Assembly (NCBI GenBank): GCA_034432555.1
Contig: DAOUBW010000013.1
Location: 1-64,000, forward strand
Direction of reading: 5' to 3'
DNA: 64,000 nt
Origin: CP2-2F sp034432555
GTDB taxonomy: Bacteria; Chloroflexota; Anaerolineae; Aggregatilineales; UBA2796
Part shown: positions 8,945 through 16,886 of the stretch, piece by piece
Layout of the letters: each line of letters opens with the position of its first letter
Numbering within the stretch: the first letter of the stretch is position 1
Notes under the pieces: generated by a model
What the model was told of the DNA's origin: nothing
The model's input: the letters and a program-made list of their open reading frames with translations, nothing else
Database searches by the model: none
Made by a program: the position numbers and the translations under genes

Positions 8945-10750
8945 ATGGAATTAGCGAAGATTCGGAACTTTTGCATCATCGCGCACATTGATCATGGCAA
9001 AAGCACGCTGGCTGACCGCCTATTGCAGATCACGGGCACCATTAGCGACCGCGAAATGCAAGCGCAGGTGCTAGACAGCATGGACTTGGAGCGCGAGCGC
9101 GGCGTGACGATTAAGGCGTCGGCGGTGCGGATGAATTACACTGCCCTAGATGGCGAATCCTACGAGATTAACCTGATTGATACGCCCGGGCACGTGGATT
9201 TTGCCTATGAGGTCAGCCGTGCGCTGCAAGCCTGCGAAGGTGCGATCCTCGTTGTGGATGCCAGCCAAGGCATCGAGGCGCAGACACTTGCTAACCTGTA
9301 TTTGGCGCTGGAAAATGACCTTGAGATCATCCCAGTCATCAACAAAATTGATCTGCCCGCCGCACGCCCTGACGAAATTGCCAAAGACCTTGAAGATTTG
9401 CTCGGCATTCCTGCCTCAGAGATGGTGCAGGTTAGCGCCAAGACAGGGCATAACGTGCAAGCGGTGTTAGAGGCAGTCGTGAAGCGAGTGCCACCGCCTA
9501 AAGGTGATCGGTCTGCGCCGCTGCAAGCGCTCATCTTCGATAGCCATTATGATAGCTACAAAGGCGTGATTGCCTATGTGCGCGTGCTGAACGGCGCGCT
9601 CAATCGGCGCACTGCGCTGCGGATGATGTCCACAGGCATTGATTATGAGCCAGTGGAAATGGGCGTGTTTGCACCGATCATGCGCGAGGTAGATCGCCTT
9701 GAGGCAGGCGAAGTTGGCTACATTGCCACCGGACTCAAGACCGTGCAAGAGTGCCGCGTCGGCGATACGATCACGACCAAGCTAAATGGCGCTGCGGAGG
9801 CGCTGCCCGGCTATCGGCGGGCTAAACCGATGGTCTTTGCGGGCGTCTATCCAGTGGATGCCGAAGATTATCCCGCCCTGCGCGACGCGCTGGACAAGCT
9901 GCAACTTAACGATGCTTCCCTGGTCTTTGAGCCTGAGAACTCCCAGGCGCTGAACTTTGGCTTTCGTGTTGGCTTCTTAGGCTTGTTCCACATGGATATT
10001 GTGCAGGAACGCCTAGAGCGCGAATATGACCTTGATATTTTGGTGACCGCCCCAAGCGTGGAATATGAGGTGAAACTGCGAAACGGCGAGACGCGCCTTG
10101 TGGATAGCCCCGCTCAAATGCCTGATGAAAGCAGCATTGAGGAAGTGCGCGAACCGTGGATGAAGATCAGCATTTTCACGCCCGACACCTACATCGGCGC
10201 GATTATGGACTTGGTGACCAAGCGGCGCGGCAAATACCTAAATATGGAATATGTAGACCGTTCGCGGGTGAACGTCACCTACCTGATGCCGCTCTCCGAG
10301 CTAATCGTAGACTTCTACGACAGGTTGAAGTCCTCCACCAAAGGCTACGCCAGCCTTGACTATTCCTTTGACGGCTACTATCCCGATAAGCTGGTGAAGC
10401 TGGATGTGCTGGTCAATGGCACGCCGGTAGATGCGCTTGCCATGATCGTCCACCGTGATGAGGCGCACCACAAAGGGCAGCGCATTGTCTCCAAGCTGAA
10501 AGACCTCATTCCGCGCCAGATGTTTGCGGTGCCGTTGCAAGCCGCCATCGGCGGAAAGATCGTCAGCCGCGCCGATGTGAAGGCAGTCCGTAAGGACGTG
10601 CTGGCGAAGTGCTACGGCGGCGACATCACGCGCAAGAAAAAGCTGCTAGAAAAGCAAAAGAAGGGCAAGCGCCGCCTGAAGATGATCGGCAATGTGGAAG
10701 TGCCGCAAGAGGCATTCATGGCAGTGCTGAAGCTAGACGACGAAGATTAG
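8945..10750 (+). CDS. lepA: Elongation factor 4 (LepA)
   Basis: 601 residues, the usual LepA length. The G domain shows FCIIAHIDHGKSTLADRLL (P-loop), DTPGHVDF and NKIDLP, and the C-terminus has the LepA-specific domain ending in KQKKGKRRLKMIGNVEVPQ. LepA is a translational GTPase that acts on the ribosome, linked to back-translocation or to initiation and 30S biogenesis. I chose ATG 8945 because AAGGA stands 6 bases upstream and family members start at MxxxKIRNF; an upstream in-frame start would add 25 unconserved residues. Confidence 0.95.
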   Translation: MELAKIRNFCIIAHIDHGKSTLADRLLQITGTISDREMQAQVLDSMDLERERGVTIKASAVRMNYTALDGESYEINLIDTPGHVDFAYEVSRALQACEGAILVVDASQGIEAQTLANLYLALENDLEIIPVINKIDLPAARPDEIAKDLEDLLGIPASEMVQVSAKTGHNVQAVLEAVVKRVPPPKGDRSAPLQALIFDSHYDSYKGVIAYVRVLNGALNRRTALRMMSTGIDYEPVEMGVFAPIMREVDRLEAGEVGYIATGLKTVQECRVGDTITTKLNGAAEALPGYRRAKPMVFAGVYPVDAEDYPALRDALDKLQLNDASLVFEPENSQALNFGFRVGFLGLFHMDIVQERLEREYDLDILVTAPSVEYEVKLRNGETRLVDSPAQMPDESSIEEVREPWMKISIFTPDTYIGAIMDLVTKRRGKYLNMEYVDRSRVNVTYLMPLSELIVDFYDRLKSSTKGYASLDYSFDGYYPDKLVKLDVLVNGTPVDALAMIVHRDEAHHKGQRIVSKLKDLIPRQMFAVPLQAAIGGKIVSRADVKAVRKDVLAKCYGGDITRKKKLLEKQKKGKRRLKMIGNVEVPQEAFMAVLKLDDED

Positions 10751-10887
10751 CGGGCGCAGCGGGCTGCCTCTCCGCAGGCTGTCAAGTGTCGCACTCATGC
10801 CGAAAAGGTGACATTCGTCACTGCAACGCCCCTGAGCAAAGCAGTGTTTTCCCCTATAGCGTGAATAGCGAAAGGCACAAGACAAGA

Positions 10888-12318
10888 ATGACTCTCCCCA
10901 AAATTATTCAAGGCGGCATGGGTGTCGCTATTTCAGATTGGAAGTTGGCACGCGCTGTCGCGCTGCAAGGGCAGCTTGGTGTCGTCTCTGGCACGGGTTT
11001 GGCAATTGTGCTGACGGCACGGCTGCAAGAAGGTGATCGCGGCGGCAATATGCGGCGTGCGCTGGCGCACTTTCCCTTTCAGGCGGCGGCGCAGCGCGTC
11101 CTAGCGCGCTATTTTGTGGAAGGCGGCATTCCCAAAGGGCAGCCTTACCGCCGCCCGCCCATGTGGAGCATGACGCCCGCTCGTGACTTGGAAGAACTGA
11201 CCGTTATCGCCAATTTCATCGAGGTGTTCCTCGCCAAAGAAGGGCATTCCAACGCGGTTGGCATTAACCTGCTGGAAAAGGTGCAAATGCCCACGATGGC
11301 GTCGCTCTATGGTGCGATGCTGGCAGGCGTGGATTATGTGCTGATGGGTGCGGGCATTCCGCTACAAATCGGCGGCATTCTGGATAAGTTCACCCAGCAT
11401 GAGGCAACCAGCTACCGACTCGATGTAATAGACGCACACAGCGATCACCTGCTCCACTTCGATCCGCGTGCGCTGTTCCCCGAAGTAAGCGGAGCGCTTA
11501 AACGCCCAATGTTCCTACCGATCATCTCATCCTTTGTGCTGGCACAGGCGCTCTTAAAACGCACCAGCGGGCGCATTGATGGTTTTGTGGTCGAGACGCC
11601 GATTGCCGGCGGTCACAACGCGCCGCCACGCGGTCAGATGCAGTTGAATGAGAAGGGCGAGCCGATCTACACTGAAAAAGACACCGTAGACCTAGAAAAA
11701 CTCGGTAAACTTGGCTTGCCGTTTTGGTTAGGTGGCGGCTATGGCAGCGCCGAGAAACTGGTAGAGGCGTTGGCGCTTGGCGCGGCAGGTATTCAGGTTG
11801 GCACTGCCTTCGCCTACTGCGATGAATCTGGCATGGCAGCCCCACTCAGAGAGCGCATTCTCCAGCAGGTTTTGACGGGTGATGTCCGCGTGCAAACCAG
11901 CCCGTTTGTCTCGCCAACAGGCTTCCCATTCAAAGTGGTGCAGCTTGAAGGCACACTCTCTGATGCGGCTGTTTACGAGGATCGCAAGCGCATTTGCGAT
12001 ATTGGCTATTTGCGCCACATTTATGAGGAAGGCGATGGTGAGGTTGACTTCCGCTGCCCCGCTGAACCAGTTGATCAGTATGTGCGGAAGGGCGGCGATC
12101 CTGAGGATACGGTGGGACGAGTCTGCCTGTGCAATGCGCTTGGCTCTGCCACAGGTTATATCCAACATCATCGGGATGGCTCTCATGAACCTGCTATCGT
12201 CACTTCAGGCGATGATCTGGTAAACTTGCGGAACTTCTTACCAGAAGGCACAACGCACTACACCGCCGCAGATGTGATCGCGCAGTTGCTTAGCAAACTG
12301 CCATCAGTGAGCGCCTAA
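10888..12318 (+). CDS. Nitronate monooxygenase-family flavoprotein
   Basis: 476 residues in the NMO/2-nitropropane dioxygenase TIM-barrel family. Seen: IIQGGMGVAIS at the N-terminus, the FMN-binding segments GGHNAPPRG and LGGGYGSAEKLVEALALGAAGIQVGTAF. Family members use FMN and O2 to oxidise nitronates, and some act as enoyl reductases, so the substrate is uncertain. The protein is longer than typical NMOs (about 330-370) and has a C-terminal extension with a Cys-containing VGRVCLCNALG segment, as in larger bacterial members. ATG 10888 is chosen because the conserved domain begins there. The ABC ATPase starts 7 bases after its stop, so they are probably co-transcribed. Confidence 0.8.
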   Translation: MTLPKIIQGGMGVAISDWKLARAVALQGQLGVVSGTGLAIVLTARLQEGDRGGNMRRALAHFPFQAAAQRVLARYFVEGGIPKGQPYRRPPMWSMTPARDLEELTVIANFIEVFLAKEGHSNAVGINLLEKVQMPTMASLYGAMLAGVDYVLMGAGIPLQIGGILDKFTQHEATSYRLDVIDAHSDHLLHFDPRALFPEVSGALKRPMFLPIISSFVLAQALLKRTSGRIDGFVVETPIAGGHNAPPRGQMQLNEKGEPIYTEKDTVDLEKLGKLGLPFWLGGGYGSAEKLVEALALGAAGIQVGTAFAYCDESGMAAPLRERILQQVLTGDVRVQTSPFVSPTGFPFKVVQLEGTLSDAAVYEDRKRICDIGYLRHIYEEGDGEVDFRCPAEPVDQYVRKGGDPEDTVGRVCLCNALGSATGYIQHHRDGSHEPAIVTSGDDLVNLRNFLPEGTTHYTAADVIAQLLSKLPSVSA

Positions 12319-12325
12319 CAAGCCT

Positions 12326-13075
12326 ATGTACCTGAGCCTTGAAAACATCTCCAAAACGTTTATCAGCGAGCGCCACACTGTGCAGGCGCTCACTAAGATC
12401 AGCTTTGGCGTGGCAAAAGGCGAGTTCGTCAGCCTGATCGGGCAGAGCGGTAGCGGCAAAAGCACGCTTTGCAACTTGATCGCAGGCTTAATCACCCCTG
12501 ATTCGGGCGAAATCCGCCTGAATGGCGAGCGCATCAACGGGCAAGCAGGGCATGTTGGCTACATGCCACAGCGCGATTTGCTGATGCCATGGCGCACCGT
12601 GCTGCAAAACGTCACGCTGGGCGCAGAGATCAGGCGGCAAGATCGCACGGCGGCGCACGCTCGCGCTCGGGACTTGCTGCCGCTCTTTGGGTTGGCAGGC
12701 TTTGCCGATGCCTTTCCGAACGCGCTTTCGGGCGGAATGCGCCAACGTGCTGCGCTGCTACGCACCTTCCTGCTAGAGCGCCCCGTGCTGCTTTTGGATG
12801 AGCCATTCGGCGCGCTGGATGCCCTGACGCGCCGCGAGATGCAGAGATGGTTGATCAGCGTTTGGGAACACTTTCAGCCAACGGTGTTATTCATCACCCA
12901 CGATGTGCGCGAGGCTGCCCTGCTCTCAGATCGCGTTTTGGTGCTAAGCCCGCGTCCGGGGCGTTTGGTGGCAGACGTGCCAATTGCGCTAAGGCGACCA
13001 CGCCGTGAGGAAGATGAGGCGTTTATCCGCCTGCAAACCACCCTTCTGCGTGCCTTAGCTGCCCCTGCTGCTTAG
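12326..13075 (+). CDS. ABC transporter ATPase, nitrate/sulfonate/taurine type
   Basis: 249 residues with a full nucleotide-binding domain: Walker A GQSGSGKST, signature LSGGMRQR, Walker B VLLLDEPFGALD and the switch His in FITHDVREA. The end (LVLSPRPGRLVADVPI) is typical of the SsuB/TauB/NrtD branch. It energises import of small anionic or thiamine-precursor-like solutes. No permease gene is nearby; two NMT1/TauA-type binding proteins at 31424-33486 are plausible partners but are 18 kb away. It follows the NMO gene by 7 bases. Confidence 0.85.
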   Translation: MYLSLENISKTFISERHTVQALTKISFGVAKGEFVSLIGQSGSGKSTLCNLIAGLITPDSGEIRLNGERINGQAGHVGYMPQRDLLMPWRTVLQNVTLGAEIRRQDRTAAHARARDLLPLFGLAGFADAFPNALSGGMRQRAALLRTFLLERPVLLLDEPFGALDALTRREMQRWLISVWEHFQPTVLFITHDVREAALLSDRVLVLSPRPGRLVADVPIALRRPRREEDEAFIRLQTTLLRALAAPAA

Positions 13076-13131
13076 CCAACCACACCAAGCCTTTGTGCGT
13101 TTTGCCTATGCCGCATAGCCTGCTGAGTGCG

Positions 13132-13140
13132 TGCTATAAT
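13132..13140 (+). promoter_or_regulatory. Extended -10 promoter for the ATP-grasp pair
   Basis: TGCTATAAT, a full extended -10 match, 43 bases before the ATG at 13184. AGGAGA is the ribosome binding site at about 13171. Confidence 0.6.
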
Positions 13141-13183
13141 CATAACCATCTTTTATAGATGCACTTTTTAGGAGAATGCTGTT

Positions 13184-14125
13184 ATGGCAGAGCCGCTAAA
13201 AGTTGGGTTGCTTGTTGGGCGTGAATGGTCTATGCCGCCCGCGCTGATTGAAGAAATCCGCAGCCGTGAGGCAGGCGTGATCGCAGAGTTTGTGAAGCTC
13301 GGCGGCACGCGCATGGATGAACCGACGCCCTACCGCGTCATTGTGGACCGCATCTCGCATGAGGTGCCATACTACCGCACGTACCTAAAAAATGCGGCAC
13401 TGCAAGGCGTGAAAATCATCAACGATCCGTTTATGTGGTGTGCGGATGATAAGTTCTTTGATGCTTCGCTTGCCGTGCGGATGGGCGTTGCTTCACCCAA
13501 GACCATTGCGCTACCCAATAAAGACTATGTGCCGGGCATTGTGCATGAAGAAAGCCTGCGGAATCTGATGTATCCGCTGGATTGGGATTGGATCATCAGC
13601 TATATTGGAATGCCGTGTGTGCTGAAAGATGCTCATGGCGGTGGCTGGAAAGATGTCTACGTTGTCCACAGCATGGAAGAATTGATTGCGCGTTACAACC
13701 AAAGCGGCACACTCAATATGATCCTGCAAGAGTTCATCCAGTGGGATGAATATGCCCGCTGCATGGTGCTTGGGCAAGAGCGCGTCCACGTCATGCGCTA
13801 CGATCCGCGCACGCGCTACTATTCGCCTGAACACGGCTTTTCCACCGAGATGTATACACGCCTGATGGAAGATTCACTCAAGTTGTGCCGTGCGCTCGGC
13901 TATGATATGAACACTTGCGAGTTCGCTATCAAAGACGGTGTGCCATACGCCATTGACTTCATGAACTGCGCACCCGATATGGATATTTACTCGCTCGGTG
14001 AGCCAAACTTCCGTTGGTGTGTGCAGAACATGGCAGACCTATGCATTGCACTTGCCAAAGGCGAGGCAATGACGGCGGATCGCTATACATGGCGCACCCA
14101 CGCCCAAGTGAAGCGGAACACTTAG
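13184..14125 (+). CDS. ATP-grasp family ligase-like protein
   Basis: 313 residues, cytosolic. The N-terminal 100 residues form a Rossmann-like pre-ATP-grasp domain (LKVGLLVGREWSMPPALIEEI). The central part carries ATP-grasp-like elements: CVLKDAHGGGWKDVYVV resembles the lysine and glycine-rich loop that covers ATP, ILQEFIQWDEYARCMVLG the adenine strand, and YAIDFMNCAPDMD the metal-binding end, where N and D replace the usual E-x-N. The fold resembles RimK-like ligases. The reaction is unknown; ATP-grasp enzymes usually join a carboxylate to an amine. The next gene begins 2 bases after the stop and is another ATP-grasp, so they probably act in one pathway. Confidence 0.7.
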   Translation: MAEPLKVGLLVGREWSMPPALIEEIRSREAGVIAEFVKLGGTRMDEPTPYRVIVDRISHEVPYYRTYLKNAALQGVKIINDPFMWCADDKFFDASLAVRMGVASPKTIALPNKDYVPGIVHEESLRNLMYPLDWDWIISYIGMPCVLKDAHGGGWKDVYVVHSMEELIARYNQSGTLNMILQEFIQWDEYARCMVLGQERVHVMRYDPRTRYYSPEHGFSTEMYTRLMEDSLKLCRALGYDMNTCEFAIKDGVPYAIDFMNCAPDMDIYSLGEPNFRWCVQNMADLCIALAKGEAMTADRYTWRTHAQVKRNT

Positions 14126-14127
14126 CC

Positions 14128-15486
14128 ATGCTGCGCGATGCTATCGCCTTTTATAACAACTTGCTGGATGATCAATCAGCGGTTGAGGCGCAGGCAACGC
14201 TCAATGCACAAATGCGCGCCCGCCGTCTGTTTTTTGGTGAGCGCGCTGTGTGCAACGTGCTGCGTCCGCACTTTTACCAGCCGCAGCAGTGGGAATACCT
14301 TCGCAGCGAGACAGAAACGCTGCTGCTTGCCTTTGCCAAGGCGCACCATGCCTGCTTGCAGGATGCCGAACTACGCGCCCAACTTGACCTAGAACCCTAT
14401 GAGGAAGCCCTGTTCACCCTTGAGATCGGCTACACGGCGCCTTGGAACACTTCCCGCCTCGATTCTTTCTACGATCCTGATGCGAGACGCCTTAAGTTCG
14501 TCGAATACAACGCTGAGACGCCCGCCGGCATGGGCTATGTGGATCAAACTGCCGAATCGTTCCTCGCCTTAGAGGTAATGCGCCGTTTTCAGCAGCACTA
14601 CACTGTTCGCAGCTTTACATTGGTTCGCAGCCTATTGGCAACCTTGCTAGAGGCATACCGTCAATGGTCGGGCAAGGATCGCCCCGAACGCCCGCAAATT
14701 GCCATCGCCGACTGGCAAGATGTGCAGACGCTCAACGAGCATCACATCATCCGTGACTACATGGCGGAAGCAGGTATTGAGGCGATTCTGTGCGATCCGC
14801 GCGCGATGGAACTGCGTGACGGCAGCCTCTATGTGGGCGATTTCCGCGTAGACCTGATCTACAAGCGCGTGCTTGCCAGCGAGCTGATCCAGCGGATGGG
14901 CATGGACAATCCGATTGTGCGGGCTTTGCAGCAACGCGCCGTGTGCATGTGTAATGCCTTCAGTGCTAAGCTGATGGCGAAAAAGGCGAGCTTTGCCTTG
15001 CTTAGCGATGAGCAGAACGCCCACTTGTTCACAGCAGCAGAGCGTGCCGCCATTGAAGCGCACATCCCATGGACGCGCCGCGTCAGCGAACGGCACACCC
15101 ACTTTCATGGGCAGCCGATAGACCTTGTGCCATTCATTGCTGAAAATAAAATGCGCCTTGTGCTGAAGCCAAACGATGAATATGGCGGCAAGGGCGTCAC
15201 CATCGGTTGGGAAGCCACTGACGAGGAATGGTCTGCCACACTGCGGCAGGCACTGCGCGATCCGTATGTGGTGCAAGAGCGCGTCGAGGCTGCCTTTGAG
15301 GATTATCCAACGCTGGCAGATGGCAAACTGCACATCGCGCACCGCTTGGTAGATGCCGATCCATATATCTTTCATGGGAAGACAGTCAGTGGTGGCTTAA
15401 CGCGCCTTTCGGCGGCGGCACTGCTCAACGTGACGGCTGGCGGCGGCTCCATCACGCCGACCTTCATCATCGAAAAGCGCACCTGA
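14128..15486 (+). CDS. Circularly permuted ATP-grasp protein
   Basis: 452 residues, no signal peptide. FYDPDARRLKFVEYNAETPAG in the first third and RLVLKPNDEYGGKGVTIGW near residue 345 are the two halves of a permuted ATP-grasp active site (the E-x-N metal site comes before the K and glycine-rich loop), as in the CP_ATPgrasp/glutathionylspermidine synthetase-like group. FITPTFIIEKRT closes the protein. ATG 14128 is preferred because it lies directly after the upstream stop, although an in-frame ATG at 14089 inside the upstream gene is possible. The product may be a small peptide or an amidated metabolite; this is inference from the pairing with the first ATP-grasp. Confidence 0.72.
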   Translation: MLRDAIAFYNNLLDDQSAVEAQATLNAQMRARRLFFGERAVCNVLRPHFYQPQQWEYLRSETETLLLAFAKAHHACLQDAELRAQLDLEPYEEALFTLEIGYTAPWNTSRLDSFYDPDARRLKFVEYNAETPAGMGYVDQTAESFLALEVMRRFQQHYTVRSFTLVRSLLATLLEAYRQWSGKDRPERPQIAIADWQDVQTLNEHHIIRDYMAEAGIEAILCDPRAMELRDGSLYVGDFRVDLIYKRVLASELIQRMGMDNPIVRALQQRAVCMCNAFSAKLMAKKASFALLSDEQNAHLFTAAERAAIEAHIPWTRRVSERHTHFHGQPIDLVPFIAENKMRLVLKPNDEYGGKGVTIGWEATDEEWSATLRQALRDPYVVQERVEAAFEDYPTLADGKLHIAHRLVDADPYIFHGKTVSGGLTRLSAAALLNVTAGGGSITPTFIIEKRT

Positions 15487-15504
15487 CCGTGATTTGCTCA
15501 GCGC

Positions 15505-15524
15505 GGGCGGGATCTAGCCCGCCC
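15505..15524 (+). terminator. Hairpin after the ATP-grasp pair
   Basis: GGGCGGG, six-base loop, CCCGCCC, 18 bases after the stop at 15486. There is no T-run, so termination may be weak or Rho-assisted. Confidence 0.5.
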
Positions 15525-15588
15525 ACCGCCAACAGCGTTATCTTAAGTAAAAATATTCAGGCGTAATCGCGCTGCGGGTGTTTTGACC

Positions 15589-16227
15589 ATGCAGGACGTT
15601 CTCTGTTCGGGCATTATCTTAGCAGGCGGGCGCAGCCGCCGCATGGGTGAGGATAAGCGTACCCTGCGCTTGTGGGGTGAAGCTGCACCAACGCTGCTTG
15701 AACATACCTGTGCTGTGTTGGCGCCCTTATGCGCTGAATTGATCGTTGTCTTGAATGATCCTGAGGCGTGGGCAGGTTTGCCAGCGCGCCTCGTGCGCGA
15801 CAGTCTGCCTGATGTGGGTGTGCTAGGCGGCTTATACAGCGGATTGGTGGCAGCGCAGCAGGAGTACTGCCTTGTGGTTGGCGCTGACATGCCTTTTTTG
15901 AATGCTGACCTGCTGCGGGCGATGCTTGCTCATCCAACGCCTTATGAAGTGTTGGTGCCGCGCCACACTGAGGCGGATACCACGCGCAACCACAGCGCCC
16001 TAGAGCCGTTACACGCCATTTATCGGCGCGACTGCCACACGCTGCTAGGCGAGATGCTGGCAAGCGGCGAACGGCGCGTTGCCACCTTCATCGAGCGCCT
16101 AGACGCTGTTTTCGTTGCGCCATCAGTGTTGGCGCAGCACGATCCGCACGGGCGCGCCTTCCTGAACCTGAACACACCTGAAGATGTGGCGCACGCACGC
16201 GCTATTTTGCGTGATCACTCGGCGTAG
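15589..16227 (+). CDS. mobA: Molybdenum cofactor guanylyltransferase
   Basis: 212 residues. IILAGGRSRRMGEDKRTL near the start is the GTP-binding signature of MobA, and GADMPFLNADLLRAML holds the catalytic Asp of the family. MobA joins GMP to molybdopterin to make the guanine dinucleotide form used by DMSO-reductase-family enzymes. One such enzyme is encoded next door (16887-20174), which supports the call. The ATG at 15589 is taken over an in-frame TTG at 15583. The 3' end overlaps the convergent FmdE-like gene by 13 bases. Confidence 0.88.
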   Translation: MQDVLCSGIILAGGRSRRMGEDKRTLRLWGEAAPTLLEHTCAVLAPLCAELIVVLNDPEAWAGLPARLVRDSLPDVGVLGGLYSGLVAAQQEYCLVVGADMPFLNADLLRAMLAHPTPYEVLVPRHTEADTTRNHSALEPLHAIYRRDCHTLLGEMLASGERRVATFIERLDAVFVAPSVLAQHDPHGRAFLNLNTPEDVAHARAILRDHSA

Positions 16228-16814
16228 GCAGCCTCAGTGCAGGCGACCACATAGTAGCCCTCACCCGCGCAGCTGCGGCAGCGTATCTCACCCTGCACCA
16301 ACACCTCGCGCTCATTGAGGATTTCTTCACCGCACACAGCACAATTTACACGCACACCAGCACGGCTGATGATTGCGTGCATATCCAACGTCAGGCGAAC
16401 GGGTTGCACAGTGAACAACTCAGCGGGCGTCAGGCGTTGGTAGGCTTCTAGCTGTGCGTGCCAACGGCTGCGCGCTTCAGGATATAGCGCGGCGGCACGG
16501 CTGCGAATCTCAGGGCGTGGGGCAAGGCGCAGAGCGCGTTCGGTCTGCGAGTCGTAGAAGGTGGCAGCAACTTTGCCGTAGTCCAGCAGGCGCATGGTGC
16601 GGTGACCTAACCAACAGCCGCTGGCAACTGCCACACCATCGGCAAAGCAGCCATCAGTCTCGATCAGGGCGTAGAGCCGCTTATTCTCTTGCGGCAGCAC
16701 CAAGCCGAGCAGTTCACCAGCATAGATGCCCATCTGAACGCCTAACACTTGGCGCGGACACAAGTGATTATGCAGTGCTGCCGATTGGTCGAGCAGAGTT
16801 TGTAGGTCAGGCAT
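16215..16814 (-). CDS. FmdE-like protein with C-terminal zinc finger
   Basis: 199 residues. HNHLCPRQVLGVQMGIYAGELLGL near residue 15 is the FmdE (formylmethanofuran dehydrogenase subunit E) motif, followed by the GCFADGVAVASGCWLGHRTM segment with conserved Cys. The C-terminus has two CxxC pairs (NCAVCGEE and CRSCAGEG), a small zinc ribbon. Bacterial FmdE-like proteins are found near molybdenum enzymes and are thought to help cofactor handling or formate/redox metabolism; the exact role is not established. ATG 16814 is preferred over an upstream in-frame start because GGAAGGA lies about 8 bases upstream. Confidence 0.8.
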   Translation of the reverse strand: MPDLQTLLDQSAALHNHLCPRQVLGVQMGIYAGELLGLVLPQENKRLYALIETDGCFADGVAVASGCWLGHRTMRLLDYGKVAATFYDSQTERALRLAPRPEIRSRAAALYPEARSRWHAQLEAYQRLTPAELFTVQPVRLTLDMHAIISRAGVRVNCAVCGEEILNEREVLVQGEIRCRSCAGEGYYVVACTEAAYAE

Positions 16815-16838
16815 GGTCAGATATTCCTTCCTCAGTGA

Positions 16839-16869
16839 TGGGCAGATCAAAATCATTTTGATCTGCCCA
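16839..16869 (-). terminator. Hairpin terminator of the Mo-oxidoreductase operon
   Basis: Perfect 15-base inverted repeat (TGGGCAGATCAAAAT, C, ATTTTGATCTGCCCA) just beyond the stop at 16887. It shares the GGGCAGATCA core with the hairpin at 356-382. It also lies just upstream of the fmdE-like start. Confidence 0.7.
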
Positions 16870-16886
16870 CTTTTTACTAAGACTGG

